A DNA stretch of 64,000 nucleotides from positions 62,001 to 126,000 of the forward strand of contig JAHCJZ010000009.1 of assembly GCA_026126025.1 (NCBI GenBank). The letters run 5' to 3'. The notes under the pieces are model-generated. The model did not search any database and had not been told where the DNA came from. It worked only from the letters and a program-made list of their open reading frames with translations. Within the stretch, counting starts at the first letter, position 1. Each line of letters begins with the position of its first letter. This document shows, in pieces, positions 1 through 8,621 of the stretch. The DNA is from Bauldia sp. (lineage in GTDB: Bacteria; Pseudomonadota; Alphaproteobacteria; Rhizobiales; Kaistiaceae). The position numbers were made by a program, and so were the translations under genes.

Positions 1-1
1 G

Positions 2-715
2 ACGGTTTACGATTCGACTGCTGGCGGCCTCCGTCTTGCGTCCCCTGCCGTTGATTTCTTCGCCCCGGACGACTTCTTCGATCCGCCGGATATGTTTCTC
101 GGCTACGGCGTCGCTGGAACGGGCCGCTATCAGCTAGCCGAGACCAAGGACCTTGGTGAGGTCTTCACCTCGCGGGTGACGGCCGCGCTTACTGTCTCAG
201 GCGTCGATCTTCTGGACAATATCTTTGACCGGCTCAACATCTTCAGCATCACGAACGTCTTCGGTGATGATCCTACGGTCTGGTCCGCGCATGCCGAGCT
301 CCGCTACACGCTCGACGACCCCGGCGGATCCCCGGTGTGGAGCGAGTGGGAGCGCTTCGTCGCCGGCGACTACACGGCCCGGGCCTTTCAATTCCTGACC
401 GAACTCACATCGACGCACTTCAGCATCACCCCGGTCGTGACGCGGGCGAAGGTGACGATCGACATGCCGGATCGGGTGGTTGCCGGCAACGACTTGGTCG
501 TCACGACGTCCGGCCGCTCGGTCGCCTTCGATCCTGCTTTCCGGTCCTTGCAGGGGCTCGCGATCGTGGCCCAGGACCTCGCGACCGGCGACTACGCCGT
601 CGTGTCCAACAAGGACGAGGAAGGCTTCGACATCATCTTCCGCAACTCCGCCGGATCCCCGGTGGAGCGGACGTTCGACTTCGTCGCCAAAGGCTACGGC
701 CGCGTCATCTCCTGA
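2..715 (+). CDS. Phage tail-tip / host-specificity protein (J-like), C-terminal part
   Basis: The frame is open from base 2 with no stop, so this is the 3' end of a longer gene cut by the window edge; the first internal ATG is at 92. The product would sit at the tail tip and contact the host receptor. The visible 237 residues have the beta-rich look of the C-terminal end of J-like tail proteins: a stretch reading AFQFLTELTST, then VTIDMPDRVVAG, and an ending of VAKGYGRVIS. The tail-fibre genes that follow on the same strand fit the normal order of siphophage tail modules. The family call comes from remembered sequence style, not a search. Confidence 0.72.
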   Translation, partial: TVYDSTAGGLRLASPAVDFFAPDDFFDPPDMFLGYGVAGTGRYQLAETKDLGEVFTSRVTAALTVSGVDLLDNIFDRLNIFSITNVFGDDPTVWSAHAELRYTLDDPGGSPVWSEWERFVAGDYTARAFQFLTELTSTHFSITPVVTRAKVTIDMPDRVVAGNDLVVTTSGRSVAFDPAFRSLQGLAIVAQDLATGDYAVVSNKDEEGFDIIFRNSAGSPVERTFDFVAKGYGRVIS

Positions 716-731
716 GAACGGGTAGTTCCGC

Positions 732-1826
732 ATGAGCCAAGCCATCACCTGGGGCGTCCCGCGTTCCAGCGCGGAAGCCGATCCGCCTGGCAGCGACGTC
801 CCGATGACGCAGTATGCGACGAGGGACGACCAGGCCCTCGATGCTCTCCTGTCGGGGCACGCCGGCGACGAGGCGCCGGCCTATGCTGTCCTCGGCACGC
901 GCTGGATCGACACGTCCGGGGCGCCCCTCCTCATCGAGAAGTTCTTCGACGGGACGAACTGGATCGTCGTCCGGTTTTTCCACGTCAACGACGACTACAC
1001 CCGGTCGACCGACTGTTTCCTCGGCACCTCCGGGGGCACCGCCACTGCAGTGACCTTGACCACTGTCTTCGGTTTGACCGCCTACCGCGACGGGATGCGG
1101 TTCATCTTCAAGATGGGGAGCAACGGCACCGGGGCGCTGACGCTCAACGTCGACGCCATCGGCGCGAAGTCGGTGAAGCTGCCGAACGGGTCGAACCCCG
1201 GCGCGGCCCAACTCCCGACGGACAGCCTTGTCGAGGTCGTCTACAACGCCGCGCTCGACACGATGGTCATGCTCGGCGGCGGTGTCCCCGCCATCACAAC
1301 CTTCGCCCGCTCGTTGCTCGACGACACGACCGCCGGGGCGTTCCTGACGACGCTCGGCGTCTCGTCCTTCGTCCAGACGATCCTCGACGATGCCGACGGG
1401 CCGGCGGTCCTGGCGACGATCGGCGCGATGCCGATCGCCGGCGGGACCTTCACCGGGGACGCCGTTCTTGCCAACGGAACCCCGGGCAGCCAGTTCTCGG
1501 CCGGCTTCCGCGCCCTCCCGGTGACCGCCGCCAATGCGGATCGCACGCTCGCCCGCGCGGACATCGGGCGCCTGATCCGGCACGCCGGCGGCACCCCTCA
1601 CGCCTGGACCATCCCGCCGACCTCCACCGGATCGTGGAACCTCGGCGACGGCTTCCTGGTCGCCAATATCGGCAGCGGCGCGCTCACGGTGCAGCGCGGG
1701 TCCGGCGTCACTCTGCGGAAGTGGGGGTCGGCAACCAGCCTGGACCTCACGCTCGCGGCGCACGCCATGGCGACGCTGATCTGTCTCAATACCGACATCT
1801 GGTACGCGAGCGGGATCGGCATCTGA
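732..1826 (+). CDS. Phage tail-fibre-like protein
   Basis: A 364-residue protein starting 16 bases after the tail-tip gene. It opens with a short loader-like segment, then repeated beta-rich units. Around residues 100-180 is a stretch (AYRDGMRFIFKM ... GALTLNVDAIGAKSVKLPNG) typical of phage fibre repeat units. The C-terminal part (SGALTVQRGSGVTLRKWG) looks like a fibre tip domain. No enzymatic motif or membrane segment is seen. Its stop overlaps the next start (ATGA), which implies translational coupling. It probably helps adsorption or forms part of the tail appendage; the exact role is not shown. Confidence 0.65.
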   Translation: MSQAITWGVPRSSAEADPPGSDVPMTQYATRDDQALDALLSGHAGDEAPAYAVLGTRWIDTSGAPLLIEKFFDGTNWIVVRFFHVNDDYTRSTDCFLGTSGGTATAVTLTTVFGLTAYRDGMRFIFKMGSNGTGALTLNVDAIGAKSVKLPNGSNPGAAQLPTDSLVEVVYNAALDTMVMLGGGVPAITTFARSLLDDTTAGAFLTTLGVSSFVQTILDDADGPAVLATIGAMPIAGGTFTGDAVLANGTPGSQFSAGFRALPVTAANADRTLARADIGRLIRHAGGTPHAWTIPPTSTGSWNLGDGFLVANIGSGALTVQRGSGVTLRKWGSATSLDLTLAAHAMATLICLNTDIWYASGIGI

Positions 1827-2590
1827 TGATCCGGTGCTCGGCGGTTCCGGCTTGGGTCGAATGGATCCGCTCGCCGTCGCACGACCGCGAGCAGCGGGCG
1901 GCCCGCGCGCTGCGCTATCGCGGCCGGCCGGCGACGGTGGCCACCGGCTTCTTCATGGCGGTCGCGGGCGCGCCGCGGCCCGTCACCCCCGGCAGCCAGA
2001 CCTTCACCTCGTCCGGCACCTTCATCGTCCCCGCCTACAACGAGCTCGTCGTCGAGGTGTGGGGCGCGGGCGGCGGCGGCGGCAACGCCGGCAGCGTCAC
2101 CCTCGGCACGAGCGGTGGTGACTCCTCGTTCGGCTCGTCAACGCCGGTCCAAGCCTTTGGCGGCGGCGGCGGCCGAATGACGACTGGCGTCTTCCCAGAG
2201 GGCGGCGGCGCGGGCGGCTCTTTTGCTGGCGCAGACTCCGGGAACAACGGTGGGAGCACTTCTGCGCCAGCGGGCGCCAGTGGCGGCACTGGTGGCTCTG
2301 GTGGTGGCACTGGCGGGGGCAACGGCGGCAACGGCGGCAACAACGGCCCCGGATCGAACGGCGCGGCCCCCGGCGGCGGTGGTGGCGGTGGCGGTCTGGT
2401 GGGGAACTCCGCGTTCGCCGGCGGCGGCGGCGGAAGAGCGCTGAAGGCCTGGACCCCAGGTGACGCCGGCGCGCCGGCCGTCGGCGACAGCATCGCCGTC
2501 ACGGTCGGAGCGGGCGGCCCCGGCACAGCCGTCAACGACAACTTCGGCGGCAACGGCGCCCGCGGCGAAGTGCGAATCTCCTGGAGCTGA
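1826..2590 (+). CDS. Glycine-rich phage tail appendage protein
   Basis: A 254-residue protein. I place the start at the ATG overlapping the upstream stop (ATGA at 1826-1829) rather than at a longer in-frame start inside the previous gene. Residues 1-50 are ordinary. A beta segment (TFTSSGTFIVPAYNELVVEVWGAG) then leads into about 140 residues dominated by glycine with Ala, Ser and Asn, ending with ARGEVRISWS. This is the layout of glycine-rich domains on phage fibres, where polyglycine sandwiches may give receptor specificity. Its position between two other fibre genes supports a tail role. Confidence 0.7.
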   Translation: MIRCSAVPAWVEWIRSPSHDREQRAARALRYRGRPATVATGFFMAVAGAPRPVTPGSQTFTSSGTFIVPAYNELVVEVWGAGGGGGNAGSVTLGTSGGDSSFGSSTPVQAFGGGGGRMTTGVFPEGGGAGGSFAGADSGNNGGSTSAPAGASGGTGGSGGGTGGGNGGNGGNNGPGSNGAAPGGGGGGGGLVGNSAFAGGGGGRALKAWTPGDAGAPAVGDSIAVTVGAGGPGTAVNDNFGGNGARGEVRISWS

Positions 2591-2593
2591 TGA

Positions 2594-4270
2594 ATGTCGC
2601 AGGCTGATCCGAACGACATCCAGACGTCGTCCCCACCGACGATCTCGCCGGAGGATTGGGCGACGAGCGTCAAGGACGCTCTCCTCGCGCTGATGTCGGG
2701 GCACTTCGGGCCCGGGGTTCCGGATTACCTCGAAAGCGGAGCGATCTACGCGATCGACAAGACCGGCGAGTCGCCGTCCGGCGGGTGGCAGTTCTACCTC
2801 GTCGACACTTCCGGTTCGCCGCGGATCGACACGCTCCTGTGGACCTATGACCCCGCCGACCAGTCGGTCACGTTCAGCGGTGTCTCGGGTGGAGGCGGAT
2901 CGGGCCCGACTGGACCGGCGGGCCCCACTGGACCGGCGGGCCCCACTGGACCGGCGGGCAACACGGGTCCGGCGGGCAACACGGGTCCGGCGGGCCCGAC
3001 CGGTCCGGCGGGCCCGACCGGACCGAGCGGCACCGGCCCGACGGGACCTGCCGGGCCGACCGGGCCAGCGGGTCCAACGGGTCCGGCCGGGGCCACCGGA
3101 CCAACGGGTCCGGCCGGCGAAACAGGGCCGACCGGTCCGACAGGCGATCCTTGGGACCAGTGGCAAGGCGCATGGCAGACGGCGACGCCCTATGTCGTCA
3201 ACGACGTTGTTAGCAACGACGGGTCCAGCTTCATCTGCATCCAGGCGCACACGTCGGGTGACACAGACGACGAGCCGGGAGTTGGCGCTACCGAAGCGAC
3301 GTATTGGGACTTGGTGGCAGAAGCCGGCGCTCCGGGGGCAACTGGTCCAACGGGCGCTGCTGGTCCGACCGGGGCTGCCGGTAGCGCAGGACCGACTGGA
3401 CCGACTGGCCCAGCGGGACCGACCGGCGGCGGTTACACTGACGAGGACGCGCGGGCTGCGGTTCGCGACAACGCCGGCACCTTCACCAAGCAGCAAATCT
3501 TCAAGCCCGACTCGGTCACGCCGGCAATATCGTGGCAGTCCGACGATGCGGGTAGCGTCGGGCCAGCGACGGAGAGCCGTCACAACAGCGCCTCGCCTGC
3601 ACCGGGCGACTTCATCTTCCAACACAAGTCGTGGGGCAAGAACGACGCAGCAGAGGACGTTGAGTATTTCCGCGACGAGAGCGCGATCGTCAGCGCGGCG
3701 GACGGCGCGGAGACCGGGGCGCGGTACTACTACACGTACGACAACGGCTCGCTGCTCTACCAGATGGCCATCGGCCCGGGCATCCATCTGGGCAACGCCG
3801 CTGGCGACTATACCGGCCGCGGCACGATCAACGTCGAGGCTTACTACGTCAACGGCAACAACCTCATTGCGCCAGCGTCCGTGTACCGGACGGGCACCGA
3901 CACTGAGCGCGCCGTCGGCATCGCCGAAGCATGGGCCGCCGCAGCACTCGCAGCTCTCTCCGACGGCGACGACATCGCGGTCGACCTGTCGGCCGGCTTC
4001 AACTTCGGCGGCGCGTCCAACGCGGTCCTCGCCCTCGGCGGCAACCGTAATCTGTCCGCCCCCTCCAACCTTAAAACCGGCCAGTCTGGCGTCCTGTGGT
4101 TCGGGGCGTCCTCATCGACGCGCACGCTGACGCTCAACGCGGCGTGGCTCCTCATGGATGGCGTCGAGGCCGGGCCGTATTCGATCACCACCTCCCAGAT
4201 CCTCGGCGTCGCCTATGTCGTGCGGGCGAGCGTCGTCTACGTCACCGCCATCCTGCGGAGAGCAGCATGA
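2594..4270 (+). CDS. Collagen-like phage tail-fibre protein
   Basis: A 558-residue protein three bases after the glycine-rich gene. Residues 1-103 form an N-terminal domain. Two Gly-X-Y blocks follow, rich in GPTGPAGPT units, at about residues 104-183 and 245-279. Between them is a globular insert ([21 protein letters not shown], a carbohydrate-binding-module-like strand pattern). The C-terminal 280 residues look like a beta-structured head. Collagen-like triple helices are a known trimerising element in phage fibres. The last codon overlaps the next ATG. No enzymatic residues stand out. Confidence 0.75.
   Translation: MSQADPNDIQTSSPPTISPEDWATSVKDALLALMSGHFGPGVPDYLESGAIYAIDKTGESPSGGWQFYLVDTSGSPRIDTLLWTYDPADQSVTFSGVSGGGGSGPTGPAGPTGPAGPTGPAGNTGPAGNTGPAGPTGPAGPTGPSGTGPTGPAGPTGPAGPTGPAGATGPTGPAGETGPTGPTGDPWDQWQGAWQTATPYVVNDVVSNDGSSFICIQAHTSGDTDDEPGVGATEATYWDLVAEAGAPGATGPTGAAGPTGAAGSAGPTGPTGPAGPTGGGYTDEDARAAVRDNAGTFTKQQIFKPDSVTPAISWQSDDAGSVGPATESRHNSASPAPGDFIFQHKSWGKNDAAEDVEYFRDESAIVSAADGAETGARYYYTYDNGSLLYQMAIGPGIHLGNAAGDYTGRGTINVEAYYVNGNNLIAPASVYRTGTDTERAVGIAEAWAAAALAALSDGDDIAVDLSAGFNFGGASNAVLALGGNRNLSAPSNLKTGQSGVLWFGASSSTRTLTLNAAWLLMDGVEAGPYSITTSQILGVAYVVRASVVYVTAILRRAA
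2903..3144 (+). repeat. Collagen-type GXY coding repeat, block 1
   Basis: Near-perfect tandem 9- and 18-base units encode Gly-Pro-Thr/Gly-Pro-Ala triplets. Neighbouring units are identical in places (three copies of ggccccactggaccggcg-type units), so the tract could change length by slippage. Confidence 0.85.
3326..3430 (+). repeat. Collagen-type GXY coding repeat, block 2
   Basis: A second, shorter run of Gly-X-Y triplets ([13 protein letters not shown] style) in the same gene. It is separated from block 1 by a globular insert and is less regular at the base level. Confidence 0.8.
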
Positions 4271-4749
4271 TCCTGCGCGCTTCCGACCTCGAGCCCCTGA
4301 CCGGCCTTCAGATCATCGACGGCACCCAACTCGACATGGGGCGCGTCGAGATGCTGGTCCGCGACGGCGTGTGGGACGCCGACGACCTCGGCCGCTACGG
4401 CCTTGTTGCTGCCGAGCCATTCGTGCCGCCGGAGGGCAAGCGGGCGGTCGGACCGCCGACCTATGCATGGGACGGGCCGGTGGTGCGCGAGCTCTATGAG
4501 GTCGAGGACATCCCGCCAGAGCCGCCGGCGCGGGTCATGGGCTATACGATCATCGCGCGGATCGAAGCGCTCCTCGGCGCCGAGGGGGCGCGGCAGGCGC
4601 TGGAGGGTATCCAGGCCCTCGACCCCGTCGGCTATGCCCGCATGATCTCGTCGCCGACCGGCGTCGCTGTGGACGATGAGCGGCTGATCGCGGGCGCAGC
4701 GGCGCTCGGGCTCGACCCGCAGGCGATCCTCGCCCCGGAGGGTGGCTGA
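4267..4749 (+). CDS. Phage protein of unknown function downstream of the tail fibres
   Basis: A 160-residue acidic protein starting at the ATG that overlaps the stop of the collagen-like gene (ATGA at 4267-4270); a longer in-frame start at 4096 would overlap that gene by over 170 bases and is rejected. The sequence has a Pro/Glu-rich middle ([14 protein letters not shown]) and helical flanks. No recognised motif, signal peptide or membrane segment. Its place after the fibre genes suggests a tail accessory or fibre-assembly role, but nothing in the sequence proves it. Confidence 0.6.
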   Translation: MILRASDLEPLTGLQIIDGTQLDMGRVEMLVRDGVWDADDLGRYGLVAAEPFVPPEGKRAVGPPTYAWDGPVVRELYEVEDIPPEPPARVMGYTIIARIEALLGAEGARQALEGIQALDPVGYARMISSPTGVAVDDERLIAGAAALGLDPQAILAPEGG

Positions 4750-5414
4750 TGCTGCCGGGGATGATCCCCATCATCCGCCGACGCCCGGTGCTCGCTCTCC
4801 GCGCGGTCGCGTCGAGCGTCAACCAGAACACCATCGTCATGCCCACCTCGGGCACCGGCGGGGTGGTTTCGGTCGGTGACTTTGCGGTGATGGCGTGGTG
4901 GTCGAAGAACACCTCGGGCGCCGTGACCAACGTCAATGCCGGCGCGGGGTGGACCTCGCCTCAGAATACCACGTCGGGCGTTTTGAGGGGCCGCCTGTGG
5001 TACAAGGTGCTGACCGCCGCCGACATCGGTGCGACGATCAGCACGCAGTTCGGCGACGCCAGAAACACTAACCTGATCCTTGTCTTCTCCGGCGGCTTCA
5101 CGAGCGCGGCCTATACCGCTGGCGGCGGCCAGACAACGACCGGCGATCCTGCCTCGCAGAGCGCCAATGCCTCCGGCGCGACGCCGCCTGTGCTCGTCCT
5201 CGGAATGCTCGGCGTCTATGAGGGTGGCAGCCTCGGCTTCTCGGTGAACACCCCGACATGGGGAGCGACCGGCGCGTTCACCGACGGCACCAACAACGGC
5301 GTCCGCTACGGCTATACGATCTACAATCCCGGCCAGACGCCTGCCGACCACACCTATGACAAGGCCGACACGGGCGACAACTGGCTCGCCGGCGGCTATT
5401 TCGAGTTGACCTGA
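4749..5414 (+). CDS. Phage beta-rich protein of unknown function
   Basis: A 221-residue protein whose ATG overlaps the upstream stop (TGATG). The body is rich in Thr, Gly, Ser and aromatic residues with few charges, as in beta-sandwich appendage proteins, and it ends WLAGGYFELT. No catalytic motif or signal is visible. It closes the overlapping fibre operon; after it comes a remnant of an unrelated minus-strand gene. A virion surface or decoration protein is possible, but that is inference from position and composition. Confidence 0.55.
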   Translation: MLPGMIPIIRRRPVLALRAVASSVNQNTIVMPTSGTGGVVSVGDFAVMAWWSKNTSGAVTNVNAGAGWTSPQNTTSGVLRGRLWYKVLTAADIGATISTQFGDARNTNLILVFSGGFTSAAYTAGGGQTTTGDPASQSANASGATPPVLVLGMLGVYEGGSLGFSVNTPTWGATGAFTDGTNNGVRYGYTIYNPGQTPADHTYDKADTGDNWLAGGYFELT

Positions 5415-5524
5415 GGCGGCGCGATCTTCCGGGCGTCGCAGCGCGCCAGCTTGGCGGCGTCGGTCCCGCAGTACCAGACCGTCATTGCGATCCCCCAAGA
5501 AGCGAGCGTCGATTCCAGCCGCAG
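5396..5524 (-). pseudogene. Truncated copy of the antisense secreted protein at 6265-6684
   Basis: The last 42 codons of this minus-strand frame match the C-terminus of the intact gene at 6265-6684: both contain LRLESTLA, WGIAMTVWYCG, DAAKL and a matching RC..RK pair. The DNA is also very similar over roughly 100 bases (5435-5524 against 6297-6389). The 5' part, including the signal peptide, is gone and replaced by sequence leading into the next + strand gene. I read it as the 3' remnant of a duplicated gene. Confidence 0.75.
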
Positions 5525-5570
5525 AGCTGCAAGCAATGTTCTACGCCACCCGCGGGCGGTTCGGGGTCTG

Positions 5571-6242
5571 ATGACCTCCGTCGCCATCGTCGCCATGGGG
5601 GCGACGCACAAGCAATATCTGGAGGCGGTTGCGGCCGCCGGGGGCGATCGCCGCCGCGTCGCCGACGAGACCTGGGCGATCAACGCCATGGGCGACCGGA
5701 TCGAGCACGACCGGCTGTTTCACATGGACGACGTGGCGGTGCAGGAGGCGCGCGCGCCGAACAACCCGTACATCGCCGGGCTGGTGCGGATGCTCAAGAA
5801 GCACCCTGGCCCGGTTTACACGTCCGTCGTCCGCGAGGGGTATCCCGGCCTCGTGGCGTTCCCGCTGCAGGACGCGATCACAAAGCTCGGCTGGCCGTAC
5901 TTCAACACGACGACCGCCTATGCTTTCGCCTTCGCCATCCTGTCCGGCGTCCGCCAGGTCAGCCTATGGGGCATGGACTTCATCTATTCAAACGGCCGCA
6001 AGAGCGAGGAAGGTCGCTCCTGCCTCGAATACTGGATCGGCTTCGCCACAGCGCGCGGCATGGCGATCCGCGTCGCCAGCCGCTCGGGCCTCCTCGACAT
6101 GAACCGCCCGCTGTCCCGCCGCCTCTACGGCTATGACGGCATGGAGATCGAGATCGATGCCGGCACAGTGCGGATGACGCCGCGGGATCTGCCGACGGCC
6201 GCGGAGATCGAGCGCCGCTACGCCCTCATGCACATGCGCTGA
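5571..6242 (+). CDS. Phage DUF115-like / putative glycosyltransferase-fold protein
   Basis: A 223-residue protein; the ATG at 5571 follows a remnant region, and the earlier in-frame start at 5451 would run through that remnant. The N-terminus (SVAIVAMGATHKQYLEAV) and the segments TWAINAMGDRI, DRLFHMDD, YFNTTTAYAFAFAI and LWGMDF resemble phage proteins related to DUF115, a sialyltransferase-like glycosyltransferase fold. Such genes are found beside tail fibres in alphaproteobacterial phages. A role in modifying a fibre or host glycan is possible but not shown. It ends 22 bases before the end of the convergent gene. Confidence 0.55.
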   Translation: MTSVAIVAMGATHKQYLEAVAAAGGDRRRVADETWAINAMGDRIEHDRLFHMDDVAVQEARAPNNPYIAGLVRMLKKHPGPVYTSVVREGYPGLVAFPLQDAITKLGWPYFNTTTAYAFAFAILSGVRQVSLWGMDFIYSNGRKSEEGRSCLEYWIGFATARGMAIRVASRSGLLDMNRPLSRRLYGYDGMEIEIDAGTVRMTPRDLPTAAEIERRYALMHMR

Positions 6243-6264
6243 GGCCAGCCGCCAGGGCGCGGAG

Positions 6265-6684
6265 CTACCGGCTGGCCAGCGCCATCAGCTTCCGCACCTC
6301 GCATCGGCTCAGCTTGGCGGCGTCGATCCCGCAATACCACACCGTCATCGCGATCCCCCAATAAGCGAGCGTCGATTCCAGCCGGAGCGCATGGGCGAGG
6401 CAAGCGCCCTCCGACTGCCGGCAGATCAGGATGATGCCGGGGTAGAGGCCGGTCTCGGCCGCGTAGTGCAGCGCCTGGCCGATCGCCTCGGCCCATTTCT
6501 CGGTCCAGTCGATCTCGATCGCGTGCAGACCGGTGATGCAGTCGACATAGGTGCCGGCCGGCGTGCGCACCTCGCGCTGGAACGGTGCGCATAGGCGGTC
6601 GCGCATCTCGGCCTCGGTCTGGGCCGACGCAGGCGAGCCTGACAGCACCACGGCCGCGGCCAGCGCGGCGAGCAACGTCCTCAT
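6265..6684 (-). CDS. Secreted prophage accessory protein, possible PD-(D/E)XK-like fold
   Basis: A 139-residue protein encoded antisense inside the lysis region, so probably expressed from its own promoter (a moron-type gene). It starts with a clear signal peptide: MRT, a hydrophobic run and an Ala-X-Ala site around residues 18-22. The mature part has two cysteines near residues 32 and 49 and a core reading VDCITGLHAIEIDWTEKWAEAIGQ followed by a hydrophobic strand. The spacing D-(x)n-E-x-D-x3-K is compatible with a PD-(D/E)XK nuclease core, but this is a by-eye suggestion. A truncated second copy lies at 5396-5524. Confidence 0.65.
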   Translation of the reverse strand: MRTLLAALAAAVVLSGSPASAQTEAEMRDRLCAPFQREVRTPAGTYVDCITGLHAIEIDWTEKWAEAIGQALHYAAETGLYPGIILICRQSEGACLAHALRLESTLAYWGIAMTVWYCGIDAAKLSRCEVRKLMALASR

Positions 6685-6699
6685 CCTTCGGAGACCGCC

Positions 6700-7350
6700 A
6701 TGAAGACCATTCCCCCGGAGTGGATGCCCCCGGCTGCCGCAAGACGGGTGGTGGTCCACTGGACCGCCGGCGCGTGGAAGGCGTCTGCCGTCGATCGCGA
6801 GCACTACCACATCATGGTCGAGGACGACGGGGATCTCGTCCGTGGCGACCGCTCGATCGCCGACAACGACAGCACCGCAGATGGCCGCTACGCCGCCCAT
6901 ACCCGCGGGCTCAATACCGGCTCGATCGGGATCGCCGCCTGCGGGATGGCGGGGGCGATCGAACGGCCTTTCTACGCCGGCAAATATCCCCTGACCCGGG
7001 CGACATGGGCAGCGCTGGCGGACGCCGTCGCGCAGCTCTGCAAGCGCTACGCGATCCCTGTGACCCGGGAGACGGTACTGACGCATGCCGAGGTCGAGGC
7101 GACGCTCGGCATCGCCCAGGCTGGGAAGTGGGACATCACCCACCTGCCGTTTGACCTGTCGATCAGCGGCGCGCGCCCGGTCGGTGACCTCTTTCGCGGG
7201 ATGGTGCTGGCCCGGCTCGGCGCCCCTGTGACGCCGGCTCCGCGGCCGCCGCAGCCGGACGATCCGGGCGCGCCCGACCTGTCGCAGCGGGCCGGCTGCC
7301 GGAGCGTGCTCCGGAACCTGCGTGAGTCCATCGGCCGCAAGCGCGGCTGA
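6700..7350 (+). CDS. N-acetylmuramoyl-L-alanine amidase endolysin
   Basis: A 216-residue zinc amidase of the amidase_2/PGRP fold that would cleave the stem peptide from muramic acid to lyse the host. Zinc and catalytic signatures are visible: VVVHWTAG (His20), HYHIMVEDDG (His35/His37), NTGSIGIAACG, THAEV near residue 127 and GKWD shortly after. There is no signal peptide, so release depends on a holin. The C-terminal 50 residues are a Pro-rich tail with an RRG-like basic end. It opens the lysis cassette, 15 bases after the divergent secreted gene. Confidence 0.88.
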   Translation: MKTIPPEWMPPAAARRVVVHWTAGAWKASAVDREHYHIMVEDDGDLVRGDRSIADNDSTADGRYAAHTRGLNTGSIGIAACGMAGAIERPFYAGKYPLTRATWAALADAVAQLCKRYAIPVTRETVLTHAEVEATLGIAQAGKWDITHLPFDLSISGARPVGDLFRGMVLARLGAPVTPAPRPPQPDDPGAPDLSQRAGCRSVLRNLRESIGRKRG

Positions 7351-7381
7351 GCTTCCCACCCCCAGACATCGGAGCTTTCCA

Positions 7382-7708
7382 ATGGGCATCTTCCGCCGTG
7401 TTGTCACGGCCGGTCGTCGCGTCACCGGCTTCCTCCTCGGTCCGGTGCGAGAGACCATCCACACCACACCCGGCACCCGCCGCGAGGCGGTGGCGGTTGA
7501 GCAAAGCATCGGTGATGCGGCGGCGCCGTGGTGGTTCGCCGTGTTCCGCAAGCTGTGGGTGTTCCTGCTTTCGACCGGGCTGATGTATCTCGACCAGCGC
7601 AACGGCTGGCAGCTCGCTGGGTCGGAAGTCGAAAGCAGGGTCGGCGAGGCAGTCTGGCTCGTGGTCGGCGGCTGGCTGACTTACCGCGCCGCCAATCGGG
7701 TGGCCTGA
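7382..7708 (+). CDS. Holin-like small membrane protein
   Basis: A 108-residue protein starting at ATG 7382. The basic N-terminus (MGIFRRVVTAGRRV) is followed by a polar stretch, then hydrophobic segments around residues 52-68 (FAVFRKLWVFLLSTGLMYL) and 88-104 (AVWLVVGGWLTYRA). It lies directly between the endolysin and a tiny membrane protein, the usual place for a holin. The class cannot be fixed by eye. Its stop overlaps the next ATG (TGATG). Confidence 0.6.
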   Translation: MGIFRRVVTAGRRVTGFLLGPVRETIHTTPGTRREAVAVEQSIGDAAAPWWFAVFRKLWVFLLSTGLMYLDQRNGWQLAGSEVESRVGEAVWLVVGGWLTYRAANRVA

Positions 7709-7800
7709 TGCGCGCCGTCCTTTGGGGGCTCGCCGTCATCGCCATGGCGGCGCTCTTCGCCGGCGTCATCGCGGCCGCGGTCGTCGGGTCGGTGCTATGA
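7708..7800 (+). CDS. Tiny single-span membrane protein of the lysis cassette
   Basis: A 30-residue frame, almost entirely hydrophobic ([19 protein letters not shown]...). It starts on the TGATG overlap with the holin-like gene and ends overlapping the ATG of the next gene (ATGA). Both junctions argue that it is translated. It could be a holin partner, antiholin or lysis regulator. Confidence 0.5.
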   Translation: MRAVLWGLAVIAMAALFAGVIAAAVVGSVL

Positions 7801-8105
7801 CCAAGGTCGTCGCGACTCTTGTCGACGATGTCGACGCGCCCGGCACTCCTCCCGGAGCATTCGAGTATTGCGAGGACGGCGGTCGTGTCACCGGGATGCT
7901 CTACGTCTGCCCGTGCGGGTGCGGGGCGCAGGGCTTCCTGCGCTTTCGCGCGCCGGAGGGCGGGCGGCCGTCTTGGATCTGGGACGGCAACCGCGAGGAG
8001 CCGACGCTTTCGCCGAGTGTCCACCACATCTGGAAGCTGACCCAAGGCGGCACCAAGACGCACTGGCACGGCTACCTCCGCGCTGGCGTGTGGGAGTCGG
8101 TCTGA
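7797..8105 (+). CDS. DUF6527-like putative zinc-binding protein
   Basis: A 102-residue protein whose ATG overlaps the previous stop (ATGA). It has a CPCGCG cluster near residue 40, then [17 protein letters not shown] and THWHGYL. The Cys cluster with a later His pair looks like a small metal site, and the pattern resembles DUF6527 proteins as I remember them. No membrane segment. Its place inside a lysis cassette, coupled at both ends, is unexplained. Confidence 0.5.
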   Translation: MTKVVATLVDDVDAPGTPPGAFEYCEDGGRVTGMLYVCPCGCGAQGFLRFRAPEGGRPSWIWDGNREEPTLSPSVHHIWKLTQGGTKTHWHGYLRAGVWESV

Positions 8106-8605
8106 TGGCCGGCCGCGACTACACGCCGCCGGCCGAATGGGGACGGACGGTCACCTTCGGCGTGTTCTGGGCAGTCCTAATCCTCCTCGCCCTGCCGCAG
8201 CTCGTTCTGATCGGGCTGTGGTGGGCGGGGCGGCGGCTCCTCACCATCCCGCTCGCGCTCACCGTCGTCGGCCTCGCCGTCATCGGCTTCATGGGCCGGC
8301 CTGCGGTGGCCGCTGAGTGCGATCAGGTCGGGTTGGCTTCCTACTACGGCGCGGAGCACCACGGCCGCCTGACGGCCTCGGGAGAGCCGTTCAACATGCA
8401 CGCCATGACGGCGGCGCATCGGACGCTCCCCTTTAACACGATGGTCCGGGTCTGCCGCGTCGATACCGGGGCCTGCGTCACGGTGCGGATTAGCGACCGC
8501 GGACCGTTCATCGCCGGCCGGATCATCGACCTTTCCCGCGGTGCCGCAGCGCGCCTCGGCATGATCCAGCACGGCGTCGCGCAGGTCTGTCTTTCATGGC
8601 AGTGA
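8105..8605 (+). CDS. Membrane-anchored RlpA-like double-psi beta-barrel protein
   Basis: A 166-residue protein starting at the TGATG overlap. Residues 15-65 contain two hydrophobic segments. The C-terminal domain from about residue 75 shows RlpA/DPBB signatures: [41 protein letters not shown] and [11 protein letters not shown]. RlpA-type domains bind or cleave denuded peptidoglycan. Within a phage lysis cassette it could help wall breakdown. The conserved Asp of the ISDRGPF loop and a His are present. Whether it is catalytic cannot be judged. Confidence 0.75.
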   Translation: MAGRDYTPPAEWGRTVTFGVFWAVLILLALPQLVLIGLWWAGRRLLTIPLALTVVGLAVIGFMGRPAVAAECDQVGLASYYGAEHHGRLTASGEPFNMHAMTAAHRTLPFNTMVRVCRVDTGACVTVRISDRGPFIAGRIIDLSRGAAARLGMIQHGVAQVCLSWQ

Positions 8606-8621
8606 CGAGGAGCGGAGGAGG

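Noticed and set aside
2903-3430. Short tandem repeats resembling a CRISPR array
   Set aside because: The repeats are in frame, encode Gly-X-Y triplets and lack unique spacers; they are collagen-like coding sequence.
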